This document shows, piece by piece, positions 37,638 to 45,418 of a DNA stretch of 64,000 nt. Within the stretch, counting starts at the first letter, position 1. Every line of letters begins with the position of its first letter. This DNA is from Streptomyces hoynatensis (GTDB taxonomy: Bacteria > Actinomycetota > Actinomycetes > Streptomycetales > Streptomycetaceae). The notes under the pieces were generated by a model. That model searched no databases. It had not been told where the DNA came from and saw only the letters and a program-made list of their open reading frames with translations. The DNA lies in contig NZ_RBAL01000007.1 of NCBI RefSeq assembly GCF_003626535.1, positions 186,001 to 250,000 of the forward strand, in the 5' to 3' direction. A program made the position numbers and the translations under genes.

Positions 37638-37672
37638 AGGGCCCGCCCCGGCGTGCTGCCGGAGCGGGCCCT
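37638..37672 (-). terminator. Terminator of the cold-shock gene
   Basis: AGGGCCCGC pairs with GCGGGCCCT, with an inner CCGGC/GCCGG stem and loop GTGCT. It begins about 28 bases past the cold-shock stop and separates it from the groEL promoter. Confidence 0.75.
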
Positions 37673-37699
37673 GTGCCAAGCCGCGGTTCGGTCGGCGGT

Positions 37700-37903
37700 T
37701 CAGGCGGTCACCCGCACCATGTCGGCCTGGGGACCCTTCTGTCCCTGCGAGATCTCGAACTCGACCCGCTGTCCCTCTTCCAGAGTGCGGTAGCCGTCCA
37801 TCTGAATCGCGCTGTAGTGGACGAACACGTCCGCACCACCGTCTACCGCGATGAAGCCGTAGCCCTTCTCCGCGTTGAACCACTTGACGGTGCCCTGAGC
37901 CAT
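37700..37903 (-). CDS. Cold-shock domain protein (CspA family)
   Basis: 67 residues. RNP1 is KGYGFIAV and RNP2 is VFVHYSAI; the N-terminus is [16 protein letters not shown]. It binds single-stranded RNA and DNA and acts as an RNA chaperone. ATG 37903 has GGGGAG 6 bases upstream. Its long leader (about 500 bases, AT-richer) is usual for cold-shock genes. Confidence 0.96.
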   Translation of the reverse strand: MAQGTVKWFNAEKGYGFIAVDGGADVFVHYSAIQMDGYRTLEEGQRVEFEISQGQKGPQADMVRVTA

Positions 37904-38391
37904 TCCTAACTCCCCATTTTGCCGGCCCTTTCACGAGACCGCGCTTCGCGGACCCGGGTCAGACCTCTCAGACTCCACCCCCGGGCGGTTGGGGGTGTGC
38001 GCCGGAACGCGTCGACCGCCGCTGAATGTATCTGGACGGACGCCCAGTGCAACAGGTCATTCGGGAGGGAATTCTTGCCACGCCAGAACGGGCAAATACC
38101 GCATAACACACGATAGTTGAATGATTCGCGGGTACCCAAAAGTGCCAACCAGACAATTGGTACAGCGATTTTCGGCACAAGATTTGCGCGATGTGTCGCG
38201 AATTCATATGCGAGTGGCGGCAGCCGCCGGGAACCAAGCCCAACTCTAGCGTCCCACCGGGCCGCAACCGCCCCGCGGACCGCGGTCCCCGGGGGCGGTC
38301 GCGAACGCCGTGCGCGGGGTCGCGGCGGGCGCGGCCGCGGGGGTGCCGGCGCGGCGGGGAGCGCCCGGAGCGCGCCGGCGCGCGCGGCGGC
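37904..38391 (-). promoter_or_regulatory. Long, AT-richer leader/promoter region of the cold-shock gene
   Basis: A 488-base gap without a convincing gene. Near the start codon it holds small hairpins, CCGCG-CTT-CGCGG at about 37940 and CACCCCC-N8-GGGGGTG at 37976-37997. From about 38020 to 38215 the composition is much richer in A+T than the surroundings. It probably contains the promoter and a structured 5' leader of the cold-shock mRNA. The 90-residue reading through it has no family likeness. Confidence 0.5.
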
Positions 38392-38413
38392 GGGAGGGCG
38401 CGGGCGCCCTCCC
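38392..38413 (-). terminator. Terminator of the thrC operon
   Basis: GGGAGGGCG pairs with CGCCCTCCC around a 4-base loop, 11 bases past the stop of the MoaD-like gene. Confidence 0.65.
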
Positions 38414-38423
38414 GCGGCACGGC

Positions 38424-38699
38424 TCAGCCGCCGGCCACCGCCGGGATGATCGAGACGCCCGCGCCGTCCGGCGTCGGCGTGCCGAGCCCGTCGGCGAAGC
38501 GGACGTCGTCGTCGTTCACGTAGACGTTCACGAATCGGCGCAGTCTGCCCTCGTCGTCGAGCACCCGGCCGGCGATGCCCTGGTGGTTTCGGTCGAGGTC
38601 GGCGAGCACCTCGGCGAGGGTGGCCCCCTCGGCGGTGACCTCGGCCTGCCCCCCGGTGTACGGGCGCAGAATGGTCGGAATACGGACGGTGACGCTCAT
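38424..38699 (-). CDS. MoaD/ThiS-family sulfur-carrier protein (CysO-like)
   Basis: 91 residues of beta-grasp ubiquitin-like fold, ending in the AVAGG tail that is adenylated and thiocarboxylated in this family. Segments include VTVRIPTILRPYTGGQAEV and FVNVYVNDDDVRF. It resembles mycobacterial CysO, which donates sulfur for cysteine synthesis. Its ATG overlaps the thrC stop by 4 bases. No cysM or mec gene is adjacent in the window. Confidence 0.88.
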   Translation of the reverse strand: MSVTVRIPTILRPYTGGQAEVTAEGATLAEVLADLDRNHQGIAGRVLDDEGRLRRFVNVYVNDDDVRFADGLGTPTPDGAGVSIIPAVAGG

Positions 38700-39982
38700 G
38701 CCAGGCCAGCCTCTCGGAAGGAGTCCAGGTGGGGACGGATGGTCGCGGTGGGACCTGCGGTCTTCGCCACCGCGTCCAGGGTCTTCAGGCCGTCTCCCGT
38801 GTTCACGACGACCGTGGTCAGCGAGGGGTCGAGGGCGCCCGCCCCGATCAGCTTGCGCGCCACGCCCAGGGTCACCCCACCGGCCGTCTCGGTGAAGATG
38901 CCCTCGGTCCTGGCCAGCAGGTGGATGGCGGCCACGATCTCCTCGTCCGTGACGTCCTCCACCGCGCCGCCGGTGCGCCGGGCGATGTCGAGCACGTAGG
39001 GCCCGTCGGCCGGGTTCCCTATCGCGAGGGACTTGGCGATGGTGTCGGGGCGCACCGGCCTGACCACCTCGTGCCCCTCCTTGAAGGCGCGTGAGACCGG
39101 CGCGCAGCCCTCGGCCTGGGCGCCGAAGATGCGGTAGGGCCGGTCCTCGACCAGGCCGAGCGCGATCAGCTCCCGGAGCCCCTTGTCGATCTTGGTGAGC
39201 TGGGAGCCGGAGGCGACGGGGATGACGAGCTGGTCGGGCAGGCGCCAGCCGAGCTGTTCGCAGATCTCGAAGGCGAGGGTCTTGGAGCCCTCCGCGTAGT
39301 AGGGCCTCAGGTTCACGTTCACGAAGCCCCAGCCCTCGCCGAGCGGGTCGCCGATGAGCTCGCTGCAGAACCGGTTGACGTCGTCGTAGGTGCCCTCGAT
39401 GGCCACCACGTCGCCGCCGTAGATCGCGGCCATCACGACCTTGCCCTGCTCCAGGTCGTGCGGGATGAAGGTGCAGGAGCGCAGCCCGGCCCTGGCCGCG
39501 GCGGCGCCGACGGCGCCCGCCAGGTTGCCGGTGGAGGAGCAGGAGAGGGTGGTGAAGCCGAAGGCGCGGGCGGCCTCCACGGCCTGGGCCACCACGCGGT
39601 CCTTGAAGGAGTGCGTCGGGTTGCCCGAGTCGTCCTTCACGTACAGCTCGCCGGTGATGCCGAGTTCGGCGGCGAGCCGGTCGGCGCGCACCAGCGGCGT
39701 GAAGCCGGGGTTGATGTTGGGCTTGTCCGCCACGTCGGCGGGCACGGGGAGCAGCGGGGCGTAGCGCCAGATGTTCTTCGGCCCCGCCTCGATGGCGCGG
39801 CGCAGGCCCTCGGGGTCGCCCGAGGGCAGGTCGTAGGCGACTTCGAGCGGGCCGAAACAGGACGCACATGCGAAGACGGGGCCGAGCGGGAAGCGCTCTC
39901 CGCACTCGCGACAGGACAGCGCGGCGGCGGGACCGAGATCGACGGCGGCGGGTGACTGCTCGGATGCGGTCAGCACAGACAT
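38696..39982 (-). CDS. thrC: Threonine synthase
   Basis: 428 residues. The N-terminal zinc-ribbon-like part has SCRECGERF and CASC. PLP-binding Lys lies in NPTHSFKDRVV, and SCSSTGNLAGAVGA is the phosphate-binding Asn/Gly loop region. It converts O-phosphohomoserine to threonine. The class with a zinc-ribbon N-terminus is widespread in actinobacteria. The start is ATG 39982. It forms a two-gene unit with the sulfur-carrier gene. Confidence 0.95.
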   Translation of the reverse strand: MSVLTASEQSPAAVDLGPAAALSCRECGERFPLGPVFACASCFGPLEVAYDLPSGDPEGLRRAIEAGPKNIWRYAPLLPVPADVADKPNINPGFTPLVRADRLAAELGITGELYVKDDSGNPTHSFKDRVVAQAVEAARAFGFTTLSCSSTGNLAGAVGAAAARAGLRSCTFIPHDLEQGKVVMAAIYGGDVVAIEGTYDDVNRFCSELIGDPLGEGWGFVNVNLRPYYAEGSKTLAFEICEQLGWRLPDQLVIPVASGSQLTKIDKGLRELIALGLVEDRPYRIFGAQAEGCAPVSRAFKEGHEVVRPVRPDTIAKSLAIGNPADGPYVLDIARRTGGAVEDVTDEEIVAAIHLLARTEGIFTETAGGVTLGVARKLIGAGALDPSLTTVVVNTGDGLKTLDAVAKTAGPTATIRPHLDSFREAGLA

Positions 39983-40566
39983 GGGTGCGAGGCCTTCTCC
40001 TCATCTTCCCCACGGCGGCTTTCGCCGCGGGCCGGAATTGGCACCTTCCCCACCGGGAGCCTCGCGTGGCGCGAGTGCCGGCGGAAGGGTTGCCGGGGCT
40101 TCAACGGGCCGTTCCCTCTGCCCCTCTGGATGAGCGGTATGCGGTTGTCGGCAGGGGACCCCGATATGCGGAGGACACCTGCACTGTCCGAGACTGTAAC
40201 GGACGGCCAGCACAATGGCCCGGGCCGTCCGATCCGCGAGACAGGAACCCGCCGCACGCCAGCGGCGCCCACGGGGACCTCAGGGACCCGAACGACAGGG
40301 AAGAAGCGTCAGCACAGTCAGCGAACGTCACCGATCGTCAGTGATCCTCAATGAACGCCAGAAATACCGGCGAACGCCAACAGGCGTGACGGAAACAAGC
40401 ACAACGACACGCAGCAGAACGTTGCGGACCATGTACGGGCCATCACCGGGTCATCAAGGTCCGCAAATATCTAAAAAACACCAAAAACGTTAAAACGACC
40501 AAAAAAGACGGTCCCAGCGGATTCGGGCGCACCAGGAAGGGGCAGATACGGCCATACGGAGTAAAT
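39983..40566. other. 584-base gap between divergent thrC and gpgS
   Basis: The thrC side is GC-rich with a small hairpin near 40012-40030 (GGCGGCTTTCGCCGC). From about 40300 onwards the composition is much richer in A and carries phased A-tracts (separate entry). It holds both promoters. I see no gene or known riboswitch; open readings across it look random. Confidence 0.5.
40465..40506 (+). promoter_or_regulatory. Phased A-tracts (predicted curved DNA) upstream of gpgS
   Basis: Five runs of A (AAA, AAAAAA, AAAAA, AAAA, AAAAAA) have centres near 40466, 40475, 40485, 40493 and 40503, close to one helical turn apart. They end 60 bases before the gpgS start. Phased A-tracts bend DNA and can act as UP elements or nucleoid-protein sites. 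Confidence 0.65.
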
Positions 40567-41571
40567 GTGGCCGAACGCGAACAGGAGCGACATTTCGTGC
40601 TGGAAGAGGCTGAGGAGTGGCTGAGCCGCCGGTCCTGGTCCGCCACTGACCGCCCGCTGCCGCAGCTGCTGAGCGCGAAGCGCGCAGCAGGAGCCGCGGG
40701 AAGCATCAGCGTGGTCCTCCCCGCGCTGAACGAGGAGGCGACCGTCGGCGCCATCGTGGAAGCGCTCCGGCGCGACCTGATGGAGCGCACCCCGTTGATC
40801 GATGAACTGCTTGTGGTGGATTCCGGCTCCACCGACCGCACGTCCGAGGCAGCCGCCGCGGCGGGCGCGAAGGTGGTGCACCGCGACGAGATCCTGCCGC
40901 GGGTGCCGAGCGTCCCCGGCAAGGGCGAGGTGCTGTGGCGGTCGCTGCTCGCGGCGAGCGGGGAGATCATCTGTTTCGTCGACGCCGATCTGCGGGAGTT
41001 CGACTCCCGGTTCGTCTCCGGGATCGTCGGCCCGCTGCTCACCGAGCCCGACGTGCAGCTGGTCAAGGCGATGTACGACCGCCCGCTCGGCGACCAGTCG
41101 CGGGTGGACGGCGGCGCCCCGCAGGGCGGCCGGGTCACCGAGCTGGTGGCGCGCCCGCTGCTGAACCTGCACTGGCCGCAGCTGGCCGGCGTGGTGCAGC
41201 CGCTCGGCGGCGAGTACGCCGCGCGCCGCTCGCTGCTGGAGCAGCTGCCGTTCCCCGTCGGCTACGGCGTGGAGCTCGGCCTGCTGATCGACACGCTCAA
41301 CCTGGCGGGGCTGGACGCCCTCGCCCAGGTCGACGTCGGGGTGCGCAGACACCGCCACCAGGACGGCCAGGCCCTCGGGCGGATGGCCGCCGCGATCATG
41401 CGGACCGCGCAGAGCAGGCTGCCGGGCACGGTCATGCCGATCACGATCGGGCTGACCCAGTTCGAGCGGGCCCGGGACGGCGGCTTCCTGCCGCAGACGC
41501 ACCCGATCCACGCGGACGAGCGGCCGCCGATGTGCACGGTGCCCGAGTACGCGGCGAGACAGGCCGCGTAA
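40567..41571 (+). CDS. gpgS: Glucosyl-3-phosphoglycerate synthase GpgS
   Basis: 334 residues, GT-A fold of GT81. ISVVLPALNEEATVGAIVEA and the metal-binding CFVDADLREF are characteristic, and PVGYGVELGLLIDT with VGVRRHRHQD matches mycobacterial GpgS. It transfers glucose from a nucleotide sugar to 3-phosphoglycerate, giving the precursor of glucosylglycerate, a compatible solute and (in mycobacteria) of methylglucose polysaccharides. GTG 40567 has GGAG 5 bases upstream. otsA follows 76 bases later. Confidence 0.93.
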   Translation: MAEREQERHFVLEEAEEWLSRRSWSATDRPLPQLLSAKRAAGAAGSISVVLPALNEEATVGAIVEALRRDLMERTPLIDELLVVDSGSTDRTSEAAAAAGAKVVHRDEILPRVPSVPGKGEVLWRSLLAASGEIICFVDADLREFDSRFVSGIVGPLLTEPDVQLVKAMYDRPLGDQSRVDGGAPQGGRVTELVARPLLNLHWPQLAGVVQPLGGEYAARRSLLEQLPFPVGYGVELGLLIDTLNLAGLDALAQVDVGVRRHRHQDGQALGRMAAAIMRTAQSRLPGTVMPITIGLTQFERARDGGFLPQTHPIHADERPPMCTVPEYAARQAA

Positions 41572-41647
41572 CACAGCGGATACGCCGACGCGCCGGGAGT
41601 GACCGGACACACGTTTGGTCAGCCCGGGCGTTGGCTAGGCTCCGCGC

Positions 41648-43108
41648 ATGGTGCTCGTTGCGTCGAACCGCGGCCCGGTGAGTTACACGCTGGGCGAGGA
41701 CGGCTCGCTGACCGCCAGGCGCGGCGGCGGCGGCCTCGTGTCCGGGCTCAGCGCCCTGGGCCAGGGGGCCGGGACCTGGGTGTGCGCGGCGCTCGGCGAA
41801 GGCGACCGGGCGGCCGTGGCCCGCTCCGGCCCCCGGCTCCCGGCCGCCGACACCGGCGGGCAGGCCGTGCGGATGCTGGACATCCCGCCCGGGACCTTCG
41901 AGGGCGCCTACAACGGCATCGCCAACTCCGTCCTGTGGTTCGTGCACCACCTGCTGTATCAGACCCCGCTGGAACCGGTCTTCGACACCGCCTTCGAGGC
42001 GCAGTGGTCCGCCTACGCCGCGTACAACGCGGCCTTCGCGGACGCGCTGGCCACCGAGGCCGAGCCGGGGGCCGCGGTGCTGGTGCAGGACTACCACCTC
42101 TCGCTGGTGCCCTCGCTGCTGCGCGAGCGGCGGCCCGACCTGCGGATCGGGCACTTCTCGCACACCCCCTGGGCGCCGCCCGACCTCTTCGGCGTGCTGC
42201 CCGACGCCGTGGCGGGCGAGGTGCTGCGCGGCATCCTCGGGGCCGACCGCGCCGCGTTCCTCACCCGGCGCTGGGCCGACGCCTTCGCCGCCTGCTGCGC
42301 GGCCACGCTCGGCGCCGAGGTGGACTGGGGCTCCGCCACCGCGGCGGGCCCGGCCGGGGCGCGGTCGGTGACGTTCGGGGGGCGCAGGACGCTGCTGGGC
42401 GTGCACGGCCTCGGCTCGGACGCGGAGTTCCTGCGCAAGCGGGCCTTCGAGCCCGACGTCGACGAGCGGCTGGCCGCGCTGCGCGAGCAGATCGGCGCGC
42501 GCCGGACGATCGTCCGGGTGGACCGCACCGAGCTGTCCAAGAACATCGTCCGCGGGCTGCTCGCCTACCGGCGGCTGCTGGCCGGGCACGCGCAGTGGCG
42601 CGGCCGGGTGGTGCACGTGGCCTTCGCCTACCCCTCGCGCCAGGACCTGGCGGTCTACCGCGCGTACACGGCCGAGGTCTCCCGGCTGGCCGGCGAGATC
42701 AACGAGGAGTTCGGCACCGCGGACTGGACGCCCGTGGTGCTGCACGTCAAGGACGACTTCGCCCGCTCGCTCGCGGCCTACCGGATGGCGGACGTCGCCC
42801 TGGTCAACCCGATCAGGGACGGCATGAACCTGGTCGCCAAGGAGATCCCGGTGGTCTCCGAGCGCGGGGTGGCGCTGGTCCTCTCCCGGGAGGCGGGGGC
42901 CGCCGAAGAGCTGGGCGCCGACGCCCTGCTGGTGAATCCCTACGACCTCGCCGGCACCGCCGAGGCCCTGCACCGCGCCCTGTCGATGCCCGACGAGGAG
43001 CGCGCGGCGCGCAGCGAGCGCCTGGCGGCCGCGGCCACCGCGCTGCCGCCGCAGTCCTGGTTCCTCGACCAGGTGGCGGCCCTCGACGCGCTGGACCGCA
43101 AGGGCTGA
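41648..43108 (+). CDS. otsA: Alpha,alpha-trehalose-phosphate synthase (GT20) OtsA
   Basis: 486 residues. The N-terminal VLVASNRGPVSY, the GGGGLVSGL loop, VQDYHLSLVPSLLRERRPDL, RIGHFSHTPWAPPDLF and the C-terminal DGMNLVAKEI are typical of trehalose-6-phosphate synthases. It joins UDP- or GDP-glucose to glucose 6-phosphate. otsB lies about 11 kb downstream rather than adjacent. A bidirectional terminator follows. Confidence 0.92.
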   Translation: MVLVASNRGPVSYTLGEDGSLTARRGGGGLVSGLSALGQGAGTWVCAALGEGDRAAVARSGPRLPAADTGGQAVRMLDIPPGTFEGAYNGIANSVLWFVHHLLYQTPLEPVFDTAFEAQWSAYAAYNAAFADALATEAEPGAAVLVQDYHLSLVPSLLRERRPDLRIGHFSHTPWAPPDLFGVLPDAVAGEVLRGILGADRAAFLTRRWADAFAACCAATLGAEVDWGSATAAGPAGARSVTFGGRRTLLGVHGLGSDAEFLRKRAFEPDVDERLAALREQIGARRTIVRVDRTELSKNIVRGLLAYRRLLAGHAQWRGRVVHVAFAYPSRQDLAVYRAYTAEVSRLAGEINEEFGTADWTPVVLHVKDDFARSLAAYRMADVALVNPIRDGMNLVAKEIPVVSERGVALVLSREAGAAEELGADALLVNPYDLAGTAEALHRALSMPDEERAARSERLAAAATALPPQSWFLDQVAALDALDRKG

Positions 43109-43130
43109 GCGCCCGCGGCCGGGCACGGAA

Positions 43131-43166
43131 CAGCCCCCCGGGGCCCGGGGCGGCCGGGGGGCTGTC
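43131..43166. terminator. Bidirectional terminator between otsA and terD
   Basis: A perfect 12-base-pair stem (ACAGCCCCCCGG with CCGGGGGGCTGT) and 12-base loop lie 23 bases after otsA and 23 bases after the end of the convergent terD gene. Confidence 0.75.
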
Positions 43167-43188
43167 GCGGCGAAGGCCGAAGGCGGCC

Positions 43189-43764
43189 TCAGACGTTGAC
43201 GCCGAAGTCCTGGGCGATGCCCGCCAGGCCGGAGGCGTAACCCTGGCCCACCGCGCGGAACTTCCACTCCGCGCCGTTGCGGTAGATCTCGCCGAAGACC
43301 ATGGCGGTCTCGGTGGAGGCGTCCTCGGTCAGGTCGTAACGGGCGATCTCCGTGCCGCCGTTCTGGTTCACCACGCGGATGAACGCGTTGCGGACCTGGC
43401 CGAAGTTCTGCCCGCGGTTGTCGGCGTCGTGGATCGACACCGGGAAGACGATCTTGTCCACCTCGGCCGGGAGCCCGGCCAGGTTCACGTTGATCTGCTC
43501 GTCGTCGCCCTCGCCCTGACCCGTCAGGTTGTCCCCGGTGTGCTGGATGGCGCCGTCGGGGGAGGTCAGGTTGTTGTAGAAGACGAAGTGCTGGTCCGAG
43601 ACGATCTTCCCGCTGGAGTTCACCCCGAGGGCGCTCGCGTCCAGGTCGAAGTCGGCACCGGTGGTGGTACGGACGTCCCAGCCGAGGCCGACCGTCACCG
43701 CGGTCAGTCCGGGAGCCTCCTTGCTCAGCGAGACGTTGCCGCCCTTGGACAGGCTCACACCCAT
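43189..43764 (-). CDS. terD: TerD-family calcium-binding stress protein
   Basis: 191 residues, canonical. It begins [20 protein letters not shown] and carries [40 protein letters not shown] and [15 protein letters not shown]. The acidic clusters bind calcium in known TerD structures. Streptomycetes have several paralogues linked to tellurite resistance, stress and development. It is monocistronic here. Confidence 0.95.
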   Translation of the reverse strand: MGVSLSKGGNVSLSKEAPGLTAVTVGLGWDVRTTTGADFDLDASALGVNSSGKIVSDQHFVFYNNLTSPDGAIQHTGDNLTGQGEGDDEQINVNLAGLPAEVDKIVFPVSIHDADNRGQNFGQVRNAFIRVVNQNGGTEIARYDLTEDASTETAMVFGEIYRNGAEWKFRAVGQGYASGLAGIAQDFGVNV

Positions 43765-43968
43765 GTGGATTCCCCTTATTCCATTCCTCTTAGGTTTTCG
43801 CTCAGGTTCGCCAGGCTCGCTCTGGTCTTGCGTGCTTCGCGCAGATTGCTCCGGGTCGCCTTTGCGATGACGTTACTCTCACTGCCCCCAACGATGTCAC
43901 CGGGTACGCGGGTTCCACCGGGCATCGGCGGAAAAACCGGGGTGCGCGTCGCGGCCGGCCGGGCGACC

Positions 43969-44466
43969 ATGGAACGCGTGTCCACTCCCGCGCACCGACC
44001 CGCGCGCCCCGCGGCCCCCGGCCGCCGGGGCCACTCGCCGTACGCCATCCGCGGCGCGGTCGAGTTGCCCGAGTCGGAGCTGCGCTGGCGCTTCTCGCGC
44101 TCCTCGGGCCCGGGCGGGCAGCACGTCAACACCTCGGACACGCAGGTGGAGCTGCGCTTCGACCTGGCCGCCACCTCCGCGCTGCCCGCCGCCTGGAAGG
44201 AGCGGGCCCTGGGCCGGCTCGCGGGCCGGCTGACCGAGGAGGGCGTGCTGATCGTCAGGTCCTCCGGGCACCGCTCGCAGTGGCGCAACCGCGAGGAGGC
44301 GCTGCGCCGGATGGCCGGGCTGCTCGCGGAGGCCTCGGCCCCGCCGCCGAAGGCGCGCAGGGAGCGGAAGGTGCCGCGCGCGGTGGTGGAGCGGCGGCTG
44401 CGCGAGAAGCGGCACCGGGCCGAGCTCAAGCGCGGGCGCGGCCGGGGAGGCGGGGGCTGGGACTGA
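43969..44466 (+). CDS. arfB: ArfB-like peptidyl-tRNA hydrolase / class I release-factor-domain protein
   Basis: About 165 residues. The catalytic GGQ is in SSGPGGQHVNTSDTQVELRF, and the basic C-terminal tail (LREKRHRAELKRGRGRGGGG) matches the mRNA-channel tail of ArfB. It releases nascent chains from stalled ribosomes. Starts at ATG 43969 or GTG 43978 are both possible. Confidence 0.92.
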   Translation: MERVSTPAHRPARPAAPGRRGHSPYAIRGAVELPESELRWRFSRSSGPGGQHVNTSDTQVELRFDLAATSALPAAWKERALGRLAGRLTEEGVLIVRSSGHRSQWRNREEALRRMAGLLAEASAPPPKARRERKVPRAVVERRLREKRHRAELKRGRGRGGGGWD

Positions 44467-44540
44467 GCCGCGCGAACGCCCCCACGCGGCCCGGGCGCCC
44501 GGCGCGCCGCGCGGACCGGCGCCGCCGCCGGGGGCCCGCC

Positions 44541-44613
44541 GTCAACGCCGCGGGACGCTTTGTCAACAGGCCGCCCGATTCCGTCAACGGGCCGCCGCCG
44601 GCCGTTCGTCAAC
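44541..44613. repeat. Four GTCAAC repeats, three spaced exactly 21 bases
   Basis: GTCAAC occurs at 44541, 44562, 44583 and 44608 in the gap between the convergent arfB and flavin-reductase genes. The first three are two helical turns apart, and the last contains the flavin-reductase stop codon. Intervening bases are similar (AGGCCGCC, GGGCCGCC). Confidence 0.65.
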
Positions 44614-45205
44614 CGAGCGTGCGGTAGGCACCCCGGTAGTACAGCAGCGGGCCGCCCTCGGCCGCGGGCAGCGAGGCGGTGAGGACCCGGCCGACGAGCA
44701 GCCGGTGATCGCCCGCCACGACCCGCTGCTCGGTGCGGCATTCGACGGTGGCGAGGGCCCCCTTCACCAGCGGCGCACCGGTCGCCTCGCCGAGCACGTG
44801 CGGCACCTCCGTGAAGAGCAGCCGGTCGCTGAGCCGTCCCGACATCGCGAACCGGCCCGCGTGCACCCGCTGGTCCGCGCCGAGCATCGAGGCCGCCCAC
44901 AGCGGCTGGCGTTCGAGGATCTCGTCCATCCTGGACCCGATCCGCACGCTGACCAGCACCAATGGCGGGTCGAGCGAGACGGAGAGGAAGGCGGTCGCGG
45001 TCATGCCGGCCGGCGCCCCGCGCGGCCCCTCCTCCTCGTCGTGCGCGGTCACCAGCACCACGCCGGCGGCCAGGCGCGCGAGGGCGCCGCGGAACTCCTC
45101 CGCGGTCACCCCCTCCGCGCGGGCCGCCTCCGGCGCGGGTGACTCGTCCCCGCCGGGGAACGCGTGTGCCTGCTGGGACCGGGGCAGCCGTGGTGGGAGT
45201 GACAC
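44609..45205 (-). CDS. Flavin reductase-like (FMN-binding split barrel) protein
   Basis: 198 residues. Core blocks are FRGALARLAAGVVLVTAHDE, GMTATAFLSVSLDPPLVLVS and a late DHRLLVGRVL. These match the HpaC/ActVB-type flavin:NAD(P)H reductases that supply reduced flavin to monooxygenases. No monooxygenase gene is adjacent. GTG 45205 is used; a start nearer residue 30 is possible because the N-terminus is Ala/Pro-rich. Confidence 0.88.
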   Translation of the reverse strand: MSLPPRLPRSQQAHAFPGGDESPAPEAARAEGVTAEEFRGALARLAAGVVLVTAHDEEEGPRGAPAGMTATAFLSVSLDPPLVLVSVRIGSRMDEILERQPLWAASMLGADQRVHAGRFAMSGRLSDRLLFTEVPHVLGEATGAPLVKGALATVECRTEQRVVAGDHRLLVGRVLTASLPAAEGGPLLYYRGAYRTLG

Positions 45206-45303
45206 GCTGAAAACGCTAGCCCGCCGCCCGGCATCACCGCATCGGACCCGGGAACCAGCCCTGACGGGAAGGTCCTACGTCGCGCGACCGAGCATTCTCG
45301 GTC

Positions 45304-45319
45304 TGTGACATGAATCACA
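45304..45319. promoter_or_regulatory. Perfect Crp-type palindrome TGTGA-N6-TCACA
   Basis: TGTGACATGAATCACA matches the consensus operator of the CRP family, and of Streptomyces Crp, exactly. It lies 100 bases before the diguanylate cyclase start in its promoter region and 99 bases upstream of the divergent flavin-reductase start, so either or both may be controlled. Confidence 0.75.
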
Positions 45320-45418
45320 GAAGGCAACTATTTGCTGACCCTGTGTACCTAATGGGCAGCTCGCTGTGATTCAGTGGCCTCTGTATCTGCACGTGCATTC
45401 CGCGCACCCGGGGGAGTG

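Noticed and set aside
37906..38178. A 90-codon minus-strand frame in the cold-shock leader
   Set aside because: It has no family likeness and lies in a region better explained as an untranslated leader.
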